From: Acidobacteriota bacterium
Lineage (GTDB): Bacteria > Acidobacteriota > Blastocatellia > Pyrinomonadales > Pyrinomonadaceae
NCBI GenBank assembly: GCA_003223975.1
Contig: QHXS01000078.1
Span: 1-40,508, forward strand
Direction of reading: 5' to 3'
DNA: 40,508 nt
Made by a program: the position numbers and the translations under genes. Shown one piece after another: positions 27,789 to 36,852 of this stretch. The stretch's first letter is position 1; the number at the start of each line of letters is the position of its first letter. The notes beneath the pieces are model-generated. The model worked only from the letters and a program-made list of their open reading frames with translations, searched no databases and was not told the DNA's origin.

Positions 27789-29180
27789 CTAGTATTTTCG
27801 TTTGAGCCACGATTCCGGCACCGGGATTATGCAAATGTTCATCGAACGGCCATCTGCCGAAAGCATAGCGGATTGGATCTCGATCCTCGTTCCGTCGGTG
27901 CTCATTGTCGGATGCGGATGATCTGCAGCCGTAGTTTTATGTCCTGCCGAAAGCATGATCATTTCGTTCGTATGACGATCGATCAGATAGATGCTTCGCG
28001 AAAAATCGTCGCCGACCGCCCAACGGCCATCAGGCGAACCGCTTACATGCCATAGTCCGCTGCCTTCTTTCGTTTGTCCCGCGATAACCATCTCACGAGT
28101 TCGAAGATTAACGATCGCTAGACCGGTCGGTTTTTCACGAGTACCTGACGGACCCCATGCCGGATCCTGTCCCGGATTCGCGCCGCCGACATCGGTTGCT
28201 TCTCCCAAACTCTTATTCGTACCCGGGATCTTTCGATGTCCCATGATCGCTATGGCCACTTCATCTTTCCCGATTACCGCTTCGTGGGTCACCCATTCGT
28301 GTTCGGACTCAGGATACAGCGGCCGCAGTCCGGTTCCATCGGATCTAACCGTCCATGTTCGCTGCGGGGCTTTCCCGCCGGTCTCCCAGCAGAAGACGAG
28401 CTCGCCCGGCACCCATCCGTTCGTCTGGATATGTCCGATCTGAAACGGAACCGAAACGACGTGCTTGAATTTCCCGGTCTCGAGTTCCATCGCCGAGATG
28501 CCGCTCGGACCCGCACCCATGTTTCGCGGGCCGAAGTTTTTTTCGATCTTCGTCTCTGCCGGCAAATGCCTGGCGGCTTCCTGCGGGCCGACCCGAAAGT
28601 AGACCCACTTCTCGTCGGCATCGAGCGCCATGTCGCCGCCGGCCTGCATCTCGGGCGGCGTGGTGCCCATCACTTTTTGATAGTGATCCGCCGCCAACAT
28701 GCTTCCAGCCTTGCTGTCTGCAAAAACCTTTGCAAGGTCGACCTCTATGATCTGAAGTGTCGTGGTCTGCTGTGGACGTTGCGTCGGAGTCGTGCCGGCG
28801 GCTGGCGGCGCGCGCATTGCACCGCGGTTCGGATCGCGCAAGAAGTAGAGCTTCATCGAATTCCGTGCGACACTCAGCATTCCCGCGTATCCGCCTTGAG
28901 TCACCTGGACTTGCTCGCCCGTTTCCTCATTCACCGCCATCGCTTCGCCGCGGACACGGCCCGAGCGAAAGATCAACCACTTACCGTCCGAAGTCCACTG
29001 ATTGTGCGTTTGATAGATCTTCGAATCGCCGACTGGCTCGCTCGTAAGGAACGTCAACATTGTTCCGGTGACAGGATCCTTGACGACCTTTCTTTCGGAA
29101 GGGAAACGCTTTCCTATTTGCGCGTCGGCCATTCCGAAAACAAGAAGCGAAAAGAAAATGCTGGCTGCGAAATATTTCAT
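27789..29180 (-). CDS. Secreted oligogalacturonate-lyase-like (PL22-type) beta-propeller protein
   Basis: Protein of about 463 residues from the ATG at 29180, which starts a signal peptide ending near MADAQ; an upstream TTG at 29201 is less likely. The mature start GKRFPSERKVVKDPVTG followed by LTFLTSEPVGDSKIYQTHNQWTSDGKW repeats resembles oligogalacturonate lyase of family PL22 and TolB/PD40 beta-propellers. The C-terminal DHPHPTMSTDG gives the His-x-His pair expected for the PL22 metal site, but the Gln usually found three residues before it is not present (Ala). PL22 enzymes cleave short oligogalacturonides to unsaturated products in the cytoplasm; export here would be unusual. It sits 28 bp after the GH2 gene. 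Assignment to PL22-like is reasonable; activity is not assured. Confidence 0.65.
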   Translation of the reverse strand: MKYFAASIFFSLLVFGMADAQIGKRFPSERKVVKDPVTGTMLTFLTSEPVGDSKIYQTHNQWTSDGKWLIFRSGRVRGEAMAVNEETGEQVQVTQGGYAGMLSVARNSMKLYFLRDPNRGAMRAPPAAGTTPTQRPQQTTTLQIIEVDLAKVFADSKAGSMLAADHYQKVMGTTPPEMQAGGDMALDADEKWVYFRVGPQEAARHLPAETKIEKNFGPRNMGAGPSGISAMELETGKFKHVVSVPFQIGHIQTNGWVPGELVFCWETGGKAPQRTWTVRSDGTGLRPLYPESEHEWVTHEAVIGKDEVAIAIMGHRKIPGTNKSLGEATDVGGANPGQDPAWGPSGTREKPTGLAIVNLRTREMVIAGQTKEGSGLWHVSGSPDGRWAVGDDFSRSIYLIDRHTNEMIMLSAGHKTTAADHPHPTMSTDGTRIEIQSAMLSADGRSMNICIIPVPESWLKRKY

Positions 29181-29208
29181 GATGATGAAGTTCCTCTTCA
29201 ACCCCCGC

Positions 29209-31593
29209 TCACTTCCTGACGCCGATGGTGATCTTGTTGCTCTCCAGCCCGTCAGCCGACGCGGTGAGCGTGATCGTGCCTGACGTCTTGTCGGTCTTGA
29301 CGTACGCCAGACACCGACCTTGAAACGCTCTTCGCTTCGTCGCCTGAAACGGATCGTGATCCGTGTTATCGGAACTGTCTACCGCGAAGATGAAGCCGGC
29401 GCCTTTCGCCTCGAAGCTAATTATGGGGTCAGCGTCGGGCACCGGAATGCCGTTGGCATCGACGACGATCGCTGTGACAAAGACGACATCGTTCCAGTCG
29501 TCAGTGAGGCTCGACTTGTCCGTCGATAAAAGGATCTTTGCCGGTTTGCCAGCGGTCTTCAGTTCGTATTCGGCGACGACCTTGCCGCCATTTTTGCCAA
29601 GAGCTCGTATCGTTCCCGACTCGAACTTCACCATCCAATTTCGCGGACGGTCGTTCGGATCCTTTGATTTCGAACCGAGCGACTTTCCGTTGAGAAATAA
29701 CTCGACCTCTTCGCAATTGCTATAGACCTCGATATTCTCCTGATGCGGTGACAGATCTTTCGGAGTCCAATCGTCAAAAACGACCCGCGTTCTTACTTGT
29801 TCATTCGGATCGTAACCAGGGTCCGTTGGAGCAGCGGTGTTCGGAGCGGTCCGCCTCGCCGCGTATACCATCGGCTTGTCGCTCCACCAGCTCTGACGTT
29901 GCCAGCCAAGCGGCCGTCTGTGTGCAGTGCGGTCCAGCATTCCATAACTGAATGCGTAATTCGGCCATGCTCGCGCTTCGCCGAGGTAATCGACGCCCGC
30001 CCAAACGAATTGTCCCGAATACTCGGGATGATCGCGCATCGCCAGCCACTGCTCGAGACTCTGTCGGTCGTTCTCCGTCCCGATGATCTTGCGCGTGGGT
30101 TTCTGCTTGTATGCCGCGAGAATTTCCTTCTCGCGGTAGTTCTGACCGACAACATCGAGGATGTCAGCGAGGCCGTTGTTATAGTCGTTCGCGCCTTCGA
30201 TGTTCGGGCGGAAAAGAGCCTGAGTGACCGGACGCGTCGGGTCATTCTCGTGAAATGTATCGACGAGCCCTCGCAAAGTTTGCTTCGCTTTCTCTTGATC
30301 GGCGTGATTATCGCGGATCTCATTTCCGGCGCTGTAGATGATCACGCTCGGATGATTGCGATCGCGGCGGACCGTATCACGGACATCGATCTTTGACCAC
30401 TCGTCGAAATAGAGATGATAGTCGTACGGATTTTTGGCGAGCGTCCACTGATCGAAGAGCTCGTCCATGACAATGAAACCCATCCGATCGGCGAGGTCCA
30501 GAAAATCGCGCTCCGGGTTGTGACTATTACGGATGGCATTGACGCCAAGCTTTCTAAGCTCAGTAAGTCGGCGTTCCCAAACAGCGAGCGGAACGGCTGC
30601 GCCGAATGCACTGCCGTCATGATGAAGACACATTCCCTTAAGCTTGAAATTTCGGCCGTTCATCCAGAATCCGGTGGCCGGATCGAAATGAAATTCACGA
30701 ATACCGAATGGAATTGTTTGCTCGTCGAGCGTTTTGCTGCCGTTCTTGACACGCGCGACCGCCTTGTAAAGAACCCCTTTCCCGATGTCCCAAAGCTGAG
30801 GGTCTTTGACTGTAAGATCGAGATCAAAAGTCATCATCTGGTCCGGAGCGATGTTTCCAACGCTGGTTTGTCCCGATGCAACGGACTTTCCATCCGGCCC
30901 GATGAGATCGACCTGCATACCTGCGGTTCGGCCTGCGGCGGACTGATTGAGGACTTCACCAGAGATGTGGATCGTGGCTTGCTTCGCGTCTATTCGCGGG
31001 GTTGTTACAAAGACTCCCCAATTCGCAAAGCGCGTCTGACCGGTGGTCACAAGGTGCACGTGTCGATAGATCCCGGCACCCGTGTACCACCTCGATGCCG
31101 GTTGTCCCGAATTGTCAGCACGGACCGCGATCACATTGTCCTGACCCAAATTCAAATGGCCGGTCATCTCATACGCGAAGCTAACGTACCCGTACGGCCT
31201 TTTGCCGAGATGAACGCCGTTGATCCAAACATCGCTGTTAGCCATCACGCCGTCGAATTCGATAAAGATACGTTTGTCCTTCTGGTTGCCCGCGACGTTG
31301 AAGTGTTTGCGATACCAACCGACGCCGGCTGGTAAAAATCCGCCCGCACCCCCTGTCGGATTCTTAGCGTCGAAGGGTCCCTCGATACTCCAGTCATGCG
31401 GTACGTCGAGCCTCCGCCAACTCGAGTCATTGAAGTTCACAGTTTCCGCTCCCATGACATCTCCTTTTAGAAACAGCCAGTCGTTGTCGAAGGAGATGGT
31501 CGAGCGCACCTGAGCCAGGGCCGACGACGCAAGCAAGCCGACGAGGATGCCCGAGACGAGCGCCAGTTTTTGAGAGATCCTACTTTTCGGCAT
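29209..31593 (-). CDS. Secreted GH2 beta-galactosidase-like enzyme
   Basis: GH2 enzyme of 794 residues from the ATG at 31593, which begins a signal peptide (residues 1-27); the frame is open further upstream, inside the oxidoreductase gene, but the signal peptide decides the start. The sugar-binding domain (WRRLDVPHDWSIEGPF, GVGWYRKHFNVAG), the Ig-like domain and the TIM barrel are in order. Acid/base Glu425 is in SAGNEIRDN and the nucleophile is probably Glu507 in IGTENDRQ; MCLHHDGSAFG and NAIRNSHNPE are classic beta-galactosidase-type GH2 motifs. C-terminal Ig-like domains complete it. It likely releases galactose from RG-I galactan side chains for GalK/GalT. Its start overlaps the end of the upstream gene by 14 bp. 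It is a different subgroup from the 980-residue GH2 at 2962-5904. Confidence 0.9.
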   Translation of the reverse strand: MPKSRISQKLALVSGILVGLLASSALAQVRSTISFDNDWLFLKGDVMGAETVNFNDSSWRRLDVPHDWSIEGPFDAKNPTGGAGGFLPAGVGWYRKHFNVAGNQKDKRIFIEFDGVMANSDVWINGVHLGKRPYGYVSFAYEMTGHLNLGQDNVIAVRADNSGQPASRWYTGAGIYRHVHLVTTGQTRFANWGVFVTTPRIDAKQATIHISGEVLNQSAAGRTAGMQVDLIGPDGKSVASGQTSVGNIAPDQMMTFDLDLTVKDPQLWDIGKGVLYKAVARVKNGSKTLDEQTIPFGIREFHFDPATGFWMNGRNFKLKGMCLHHDGSAFGAAVPLAVWERRLTELRKLGVNAIRNSHNPERDFLDLADRMGFIVMDELFDQWTLAKNPYDYHLYFDEWSKIDVRDTVRRDRNHPSVIIYSAGNEIRDNHADQEKAKQTLRGLVDTFHENDPTRPVTQALFRPNIEGANDYNNGLADILDVVGQNYREKEILAAYKQKPTRKIIGTENDRQSLEQWLAMRDHPEYSGQFVWAGVDYLGEARAWPNYAFSYGMLDRTAHRRPLGWQRQSWWSDKPMVYAARRTAPNTAAPTDPGYDPNEQVRTRVVFDDWTPKDLSPHQENIEVYSNCEEVELFLNGKSLGSKSKDPNDRPRNWMVKFESGTIRALGKNGGKVVAEYELKTAGKPAKILLSTDKSSLTDDWNDVVFVTAIVVDANGIPVPDADPIISFEAKGAGFIFAVDSSDNTDHDPFQATKRRAFQGRCLAYVKTDKTSGTITLTASADGLESNKITIGVRK

Positions 31594-32548
31594 AGATCTT
31601 TTCCAAAAGTTGATTGACGTAAGCACCGGCTCGACCATCGACAGCCGGTTCGCGATCGCGCAAAACGCACTCGACAAAATCCGCGATCAGCGGCTGATGG
31701 ATGTTCACGACCGGCGGTAGATTTTCCTCGCGTTGATGCGTGCCAGATATCACGACCAAACGACCGGAATTGAGAACCGGAATTTCAATACAGCCGTTTG
31801 TGCCGAAGACCTGCAGCGTATCCTTCGGAACATTGGTCGCGTGCGTGACCGAGATCGTCGCCGTAGTGCCCGATGCAAAATGCAGCGTCGCGACAGCGGT
31901 ATCCTCGATCTCACGTGCGTAAATGCTTCCCGAGATGATACTCGCGACGCGATCCACTTCACCAAACAAATTAACTAACACTTCGAGCCGGTGGCAACCG
32001 AAATCCATCATCGGACCGCCGCCGCTTTTTTCTTTCTCGACAAACCAGTGTCGCGGATCGCCCGACTGCATATCGATATGCTCGAAGGCGTTTATATGGA
32101 CAAGCGAAACTCGGCCGATCTCACGTGCGGCGATGATCTCTTTTGCACGCTCGATCACCGCATAAAAGTGCCGGTAGTATGCAACGCCTAATTTAACGTC
32201 GTTAGTTTCGCACGCCGCGATCATTGAATCGCAAGCAGCGACGCTCAATGCCATCGGCTTTTCACAGAGCACGTGCTTGCCTGCTTCGGCGGCGGCGATC
32301 GTTTGCTCGGCGTGAAGGTATACCGGCGTTGCGACGTAAACCGCGTCGACCTCTTTATCGACTATCTGCTCGCGCCAGTCCGTGAAATATTTTCTTGCAC
32401 CTAGTTCAGCAGCGGCGGCCTCGGCAATATCTGAGTTCCTGCGACTGATCGAGACAAGTTCGCTATTCGCACTATTGCGAATGGCATCGGCGACGCGCTT
32501 TCGCACGATATCGCCGGCTCCGATGATTCCCCAACGCACAACATTCAT
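31580..32548 (-). CDS. Gfo/Idh/MocA-family oxidoreductase
   Basis: NAD(P)-dependent sugar oxidoreductase-like protein of 322 residues. The Rossmann start VRWGIIGAGDIVRKRVADAI binds the dinucleotide, CEKPMALSVAACD holds the conserved Glu-Lys-Pro catalytic lysine, and GPMMDFGCHRLEVLVNLFGEV is the C-terminal alpha/beta domain motif with the catalytic Asp/His region. No signal peptide, so it is cytoplasmic, unlike most of its operon neighbours. The ATG at 32548 overlaps the preceding stop by one base (TGATG). Members oxidise or reduce sugars such as glucose, inositol, galactose or rhamnose derivatives; the substrate cannot be read here. Placement between pectinases and a beta-galactosidase suggests a pectin-derived sugar or uronic acid. 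Confidence 0.87.
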   Translation of the reverse strand: MNVVRWGIIGAGDIVRKRVADAIRNSANSELVSISRRNSDIAEAAAAELGARKYFTDWREQIVDKEVDAVYVATPVYLHAEQTIAAAEAGKHVLCEKPMALSVAACDSMIAACETNDVKLGVAYYRHFYAVIERAKEIIAAREIGRVSLVHINAFEHIDMQSGDPRHWFVEKEKSGGGPMMDFGCHRLEVLVNLFGEVDRVASIISGSIYAREIEDTAVATLHFASGTTATISVTHATNVPKDTLQVFGTNGCIEIPVLNSGRLVVISGTHQREENLPPVVNIHQPLIADFVECVLRDREPAVDGRAGAYVNQLLEKIYAEK

Positions 32549-34161
32549 CAAAACTCGCGCCTCTCCGCTGTTGCGATCTTTACGTCGTCGCGGTTGCGGC
32601 TTTGCGACGAGCTAAAGTTCGACACATTTTTGAGCACAAACATTTTTGCACCGGGAAAAAGCTGAGCATTCGCTCCGACAAAAGCTATGTTTTTAACATC
32701 GTCAAGAAAAAACGCCGGTCTTGCATCATCTTTCTCAAACGAAACCTCGAGGTTATTAAAAGTAATTCCGCGGACGTGTCTCACATAAAATCCATACGCG
32801 GGGGTCACACCGAACATACTCGGCTCCGGATAATTCTTCTCGTTCTCCGGGATCTCCCGCACCGCATTCACTTTCGTCCCGCCGCCGTTGTAGTGAATTC
32901 GAATATTCGAAAGACGAACATCTTCGACCGGACTCTCGGTGAGGCCGGCGATGATCGAAGCAAACTCATGATGTGCTCCCGAAACGACGACGTTATCGAT
33001 GATGATCCGTCGAACTTTTGCGACCGGCGTTCCTTCGGGAGCGCGTTGACGCTTGCCGAGCCGGATAAAGATCGGCGCTGTTGTGATGTCGCGCATCGTG
33101 AGATTCGAAACGGTGACGTCTTCGATGTTGCCGCCATCGACCGTCTCGATCGCAAACCCGCGGCAGTGTACAAAGTTGATGTTCGAGATCGCGATGTTCT
33201 TAAACCCGCCATTCGATTCTGTTCCCAGCTTTATCCGGCCGGTCACTCTATCTTTGTCCGGAGCGAACTCCTGGGCGGTCTTAAAAGTTCCGTCGAGCAT
33301 CGTTCCGAGATCGAATCCTGACACCTGTGAATTGGTGATCGTGACATTCTCCGTCGCTCGCGGAAAACCGAGGGCGAACGAGCTCTTCAATACGATCGCG
33401 TCGTCGTTTGGTGTATTGACGTACGAATTTGATATCCGCACATTCCGGCATGAGTCGATGTCGAAACCATCGCGATTTGTGTCCACCCGCAGATTGTCGA
33501 TCGTCAGGTTGTCGACGCCTGTCGCGAGAAGCGCGAAGTGTCCACCACGAAAGATCGTGAAGTCCCTGAGCGTAATGTTGCGGCTCAGTTTGAGCGCGAT
33601 TGCCTTAGTTCCGATGCCGTCCATTTCTGTGAGCGGCGACGTCTCGCCAAGGGGCGAAACGTTGTTCGCCATACTAGTCGGGGTTTCGCCAACTGACCGG
33701 GGACGACGCGGTCCCGGACTTCGACGCGACAGTCCCTGGCCATCGATCTTTCCCTGACCCATGACCGCGACATTCTCGATCCCGATTCCCCACATCAAAG
33801 AATTCTTCCAATGCGAGTGGCCGAAGTCCTGATACATATCAAACTCGTTCGGTTCCCACTGATCGTACTTGTCTTTGTGCACGGAGGGATCAGCGGCAAG
33901 TATCGTCGCGCCGTCATCGAGATAGATCGTGATGTTGCTTTTCAAACGGATCGAAAAGCAGAGATACGAGCCTGCTGGAAAGAAGACGGTTCCGCCGCCT
34001 TTCGCTACGGCGGCATCGATCGTTTTGTTTACTGAATCAGTGTCGAGTGCCTCACCGTCGCCTTTCGCTCCGAAGTCGCGAACGTTATAAAACCCGTTCG
34101 TTTGCGAAAGCGAAACGTTCGCAAGAAAAACAAGAATGACAACGGAAAGAAATACTCTCAT
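32548..34161 (-). CDS. Secreted GH28 glycosidase (polygalacturonase/rhamnogalacturonan hydrolase-like) with an unusual insertion
   Basis: Right-handed beta-helix enzyme of 537 residues. Residues 1-19 are a signal peptide, and YNVRDFGAKGDGEALDTDSVNK is the typical GH28 start. Catalytic motifs are NRDGFDIDSCRN (Asp231/Asp234 region) and NTPNDDAIVLKSS (Asp253-Asp254), the GH28 N-x-D...DD pattern with Lys. Residues 145-181, between KIDGQGL and GIGTKAIALKLSRNITL, are a Ser/Pro/Arg-rich stretch lacking beta-helix character that replaces what is normally a short loop. Closest overall pattern is the RG-hydrolase or exo-acting branch of GH28, but endo/exo mode and substrate cannot be fixed. Translationally coupled to the other GH28 gene by a four-base overlap and to the oxidoreductase by TGATG. 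Confidence 0.85.
   Translation of the reverse strand: MRVFLSVVILVFLANVSLSQTNGFYNVRDFGAKGDGEALDTDSVNKTIDAAVAKGGGTVFFPAGSYLCFSIRLKSNITIYLDDGATILAADPSVHKDKYDQWEPNEFDMYQDFGHSHWKNSLMWGIGIENVAVMGQGKIDGQGLSRRSPGPRRPRSVGETPTSMANNVSPLGETSPLTEMDGIGTKAIALKLSRNITLRDFTIFRGGHFALLATGVDNLTIDNLRVDTNRDGFDIDSCRNVRISNSYVNTPNDDAIVLKSSFALGFPRATENVTITNSQVSGFDLGTMLDGTFKTAQEFAPDKDRVTGRIKLGTESNGGFKNIAISNINFVHCRGFAIETVDGGNIEDVTVSNLTMRDITTAPIFIRLGKRQRAPEGTPVAKVRRIIIDNVVVSGAHHEFASIIAGLTESPVEDVRLSNIRIHYNGGGTKVNAVREIPENEKNYPEPSMFGVTPAYGFYVRHVRGITFNNLEVSFEKDDARPAFFLDDVKNIAFVGANAQLFPGAKMFVLKNVSNFSSSQSRNRDDVKIATAERREF
33619..33729. repeat. Hairpin-rich in-frame insertion within the GH28 gene
   Basis: This 111-bp stretch encodes residues 145-181 of the GH28 protein. 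It holds an inverted repeat GTCTCGCC/GGCGAAAC around AAGG, a further copy of GTTTCGCC, and a second inverted repeat CCGGGGAC/GTCCCGG around a short loop. Neighbouring GH28 sequence shows no such structure. The encoded Ser-Val-Gly-Glu-Thr-Pro-Thr type peptide resembles translations of dispersed palindromic repeats; an origin as a REP- or MITE-like element is inference. Confidence 0.45.
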
Positions 34162-35687
34162 TTATTTTGCGCGATATCCGATACAGATACGGATCGACTG
34201 TTCGAGATCTTCACCGCATCACCCGATTTTGTTTTTAGCTTGACGTTCGTCAGCTTCCAGTTCGACGCATACTCGATCGACCCCGCGGAATTTCCTTCCG
34301 CACTGATGTTGGAAAAAGTCACATTCTCGATCAACTTTTCCGGAAGACCCGCGGCGGTAAAGATCCGGTCTGCTCCGACGATCTCGACCTTCTCGATCCT
34401 GATATTGCGGAACCGACAATAACCTTTTTCTATTGGCAGCACCGGCGTGTTCAAAACGATCCAGTAGGTTGGGACATTTTTCATGTCTGCCGGGATCGTC
34501 GCGTAGCTGTAACTCGGATTCCAGTTAAGAGTGAACGTGAAAGGCAGAGCGACGTTTTCCATCTTCAATCCGCGAACGAGGACGTCCTCGACATAACCGC
34601 CGCGCGTTTTTGCGGATTTGAATCGAACTCCTTCTTTCGTCCCGACGCCTCGATTGTTGAGCGCGGCGACGTGACGAATGCCGCCCGACGTTTCGCTGCC
34701 AAACGAAATGATCCCGCCGCCGCGTCTGATCATGTTGTCGCGGATGAAAACATATTCGGTGGGACGAGCGACTCGAAGTCCGTCGAAGTCGCGGCCCGCT
34801 TTTAGGCAGATGTCGTCATCGTTGTTGTCGATATCGCAGTTCTGAACGAGAACGTACGTTGATGAATCGATATCGACTCCATCCGTGCTCGGCCCGCCGT
34901 TGTCGCTGATCTTCACGCCATCGATCGTCACGTGATCGGAGAACAAAATTTGCACGGTCCAAAATCCGGACCGTTTGAGATTAACATTCTCGACAGTCAC
35001 ATCCGACGACCGGCTGACCACCACCAATCGAACGCGCTCCGCATCATAGTCTGCCGCCCAACGCAGTCCCTTCGGCTCGTACTCCCGCCGCAGCGCCCAA
35101 TACTTGTCCCACCACTTCTTACCGCGACCGTCGATCGTCCCGCCGCCTGAGATCCTTACGTTCTTCGCATCGTCGACATTGATAAGCGCGGATGGCCAAG
35201 TCATCTCGATGCCGGCGACGCGGGTCGGAGCACGCGGATAATCGCCGTCGTCCTGACTGCCGAGAAGCGTTACGCCATCGCCGACTCGAAGATCGACATT
35301 ATTTTTTAGGAACAGGGCACCGGTGACGTATTCACCTTTCTCGAACGCGACGATTCCGCCGCCTACCTTCGAGCATTCGTCGATCGTTTTCTGAATTGCG
35401 TTGGTGGAATTTGTAATGCCGTCGGCCTTCGCTCCAAAAGACTTGACGGCGCAGTTCCGTTTTATCTTCGGCGCCGTTCTTGACCCGGTATTTCGCGTCC
35501 ATGCTGGAAAGGCTCTATCGGTGGACTGTTTTTTGGCCCGTCCCTGGCCCTCGATTGGCCACACCGATAAACATGCAATGAGCAACAACAAAAGGTTTCC
35601 CTTCGTTATCGACGGCGCGACCAAACCTGCACATCTTTGTCTGAATGCTGCTGCGTTTTTGCGCTTCCCGGCAAATCTCGGTCTCAT
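34158..35687 (-). CDS. Secreted GH28 polygalacturonase-like enzyme
   Basis: Beta-helix pectinase of 509 residues and first gene of the eight-gene operon. An unusually long basic N-terminus (residues 1-30) precedes the hydrophobic export segment 31-45; no other ATG exists near, so either this long leader is real or a non-ATG start further in is used. GH28 motifs: CAVKSFGAKADGITNSTNAIQK, GGGTIDGRGKKWWDKYW, STDGVDIDSS (Asp269/Asp272 region), NCDIDNNDDDICLKAG (residues 284-298) and the conserved HVAALNN histidine. The triple Asp with CLKAG is typical of exo-polygalacturonase-type bacterial GH28 enzymes. Substrate may be homogalacturonan or RG backbone. Preceded by a sigma-70-like promoter and a candidate operator. 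Confidence 0.9.
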   Translation of the reverse strand: MRPRFAGKRKNAAAFRQRCAGLVAPSITKGNLLLLLIACLSVWPIEGQGRAKKQSTDRAFPAWTRNTGSRTAPKIKRNCAVKSFGAKADGITNSTNAIQKTIDECSKVGGGIVAFEKGEYVTGALFLKNNVDLRVGDGVTLLGSQDDGDYPRAPTRVAGIEMTWPSALINVDDAKNVRISGGGTIDGRGKKWWDKYWALRREYEPKGLRWAADYDAERVRLVVVSRSSDVTVENVNLKRSGFWTVQILFSDHVTIDGVKISDNGGPSTDGVDIDSSTYVLVQNCDIDNNDDDICLKAGRDFDGLRVARPTEYVFIRDNMIRRGGGIISFGSETSGGIRHVAALNNRGVGTKEGVRFKSAKTRGGYVEDVLVRGLKMENVALPFTFTLNWNPSYSYATIPADMKNVPTYWIVLNTPVLPIEKGYCRFRNIRIEKVEIVGADRIFTAAGLPEKLIENVTFSNISAEGNSAGSIEYASNWKLTNVKLKTKSGDAVKISNSRSVSVSDIAQNK

Positions 35688-35705
35688 AGGTCCAAACCCG
35701 TGGAG

Positions 35706-35734
35706 TTTCTAAACCATATCATTAGTTCGGTCAA
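35706..35734 (-). promoter_or_regulatory. Candidate sigma-70 promoter of the GH28-galK operon
   Basis: On the minus strand TTGACC (35734-35729), a spacer of exactly 17 bp and TAGAAA (35711-35706) lie 19 bp before the GH28 start codon. The match to TTGACA-17-TATAAT is reasonable. The resulting leader would be only about 12 bases, so it is short but possible. Confidence 0.45.
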
Positions 35735-35747
35735 TTCTAAAGACTCA

Positions 35748-35763
35748 TTTAACCGATTAACCG
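35748..35763. promoter_or_regulatory. Candidate LacI-type operator in the GH28 / second galT spacer
   Basis: TTTAACCGATTAACCG lies in the 112-bp divergent spacer 35688-35799. It differs by one central base from the near-palindrome TTAACCGGTTAA and shares the ending TTAACCG with the 8.2 kb site. It sits 13 bp upstream of the -35 element of the GH28 promoter and 36 bp before the second galT-like start codon, so it could act on either or both transcripts. Nothing else is seen in the spacer. Confidence 0.55.
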
Positions 35764-35799
35764 CCATTGCTGCAGGGCCGGCGCTGGGCTAAAGTTGCT

Positions 35800-36852
35800 A
35801 TGGAAATACGGAACAATATGACGTGGGAAGAACGATGGCATCCGCTGCGCGAGGAATGGGTCGTTGTGGCTGCGCACCGGCAGGATCGGCCCTGGAGCGG
35901 TGAGAAGATAACAACCGAGGAAACGCCGCTTCCGGACTACGTTCCTGACTGCTTCCTTTGTCCGGGGAACACCCGAGTTAGTGGAAAGACCAACCCAAAT
36001 TACGAAAATGTCTTCGTATTCGACAATGATCACCCGAGTGTAAGTTTCGGGGCACCGGACGTTGTTCAGCCGTCGTCATCGGCGTATCAAGCTCGACCTG
36101 CTCACGGCGTGTCACGTGTCGTCTGCTACAGTCCGCATCACAACCTCACGTTGGCAGAACTAAGTTCGGAGCAGATCACCCAGCTCTTAGGAACCTGGCA
36201 GGAACAATATCTCGGTCTTGGCAGCAGAGCCGAGATCGAACACGTTCTGATCTTCGAAAACAAAGGCGAGGCGGTTGGCGTTTCGAATCCGCACCCGCAT
36301 TGCCAGATCTACGCAAACAATTTTGTGTTCAAGACGATCGCGAATGAAGTCGCGGCCGGGCGACGATATTTTTCTGAAGACGGTCGCGTTCTTTTTCAGG
36401 ATATCATTCGCGCCGAGAAAGAAGATGGCCGCCGGATCATCTCCGAGAACGATTCGGCAATCGCGTTCATTCCGTACTTTGCACGATATGCTTACGAAGT
36501 TTTTGTCGCGCCGAAAAATACGCATCCACACATCGCGGCGCTATCAAACGACGAACTCACGGATCTGGCCGACGTCTTGCGAACGGTCCTGATCAAGTTC
36601 GATAACCTGTGGAGTATGCCTTTCCCGTACGTGATGCCGCTTCATCAGGCGCCGACGGACGACGAAGATCACAGCACGTTTCATTTTCATATCGAGTTTC
36701 ATCCGCCGCTGCGCAAACCAAATCTTCTCAAGTATCTCGCCGGGCCCGAGATCGGCGGAGGAAATTTTCTAAGCGACACTTCACCTGAGGACAAAGCGGC
36801 CGAGCTTCGTTCGATGTCGGATATTCATTACAAATCGGAGGCCAGATCTTGA
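35800..36852 (+). CDS. Second GalT-like nucleotidylyltransferase (HIT superfamily)
   Basis: Protein of 350 residues related to galactose-1-phosphate uridylyltransferase. The ATG at 35800 is chosen over an upstream TTG (35767). Conserved features: [20 protein letters not shown] at the N-terminus, CFLCPGN zinc pair, [13 protein letters not shown] active site with the catalytic histidine, and [10 protein letters not shown] at the C-terminus. The second Cys-x-x-Cys pair found in the other galT product (CLLCDY) is missing, replaced by [13 protein letters not shown]. The two proteins share only family-level similarity and are not a recent duplication. It starts a three-gene cassette with a phosphatase-like and an arabinokinase-like gene, so it may act on a different sugar-1-phosphate such as L-arabinose-1-phosphate. 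That specificity is inference; galactose remains possible. Confidence 0.85.
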   Translation: MEIRNNMTWEERWHPLREEWVVVAAHRQDRPWSGEKITTEETPLPDYVPDCFLCPGNTRVSGKTNPNYENVFVFDNDHPSVSFGAPDVVQPSSSAYQARPAHGVSRVVCYSPHHNLTLAELSSEQITQLLGTWQEQYLGLGSRAEIEHVLIFENKGEAVGVSNPHPHCQIYANNFVFKTIANEVAAGRRYFSEDGRVLFQDIIRAEKEDGRRIISENDSAIAFIPYFARYAYEVFVAPKNTHPHIAALSNDELTDLADVLRTVLIKFDNLWSMPFPYVMPLHQAPTDDEDHSTFHFHIEFHPPLRKPNLLKYLAGPEIGGGNFLSDTSPEDKAAELRSMSDIHYKSEARS

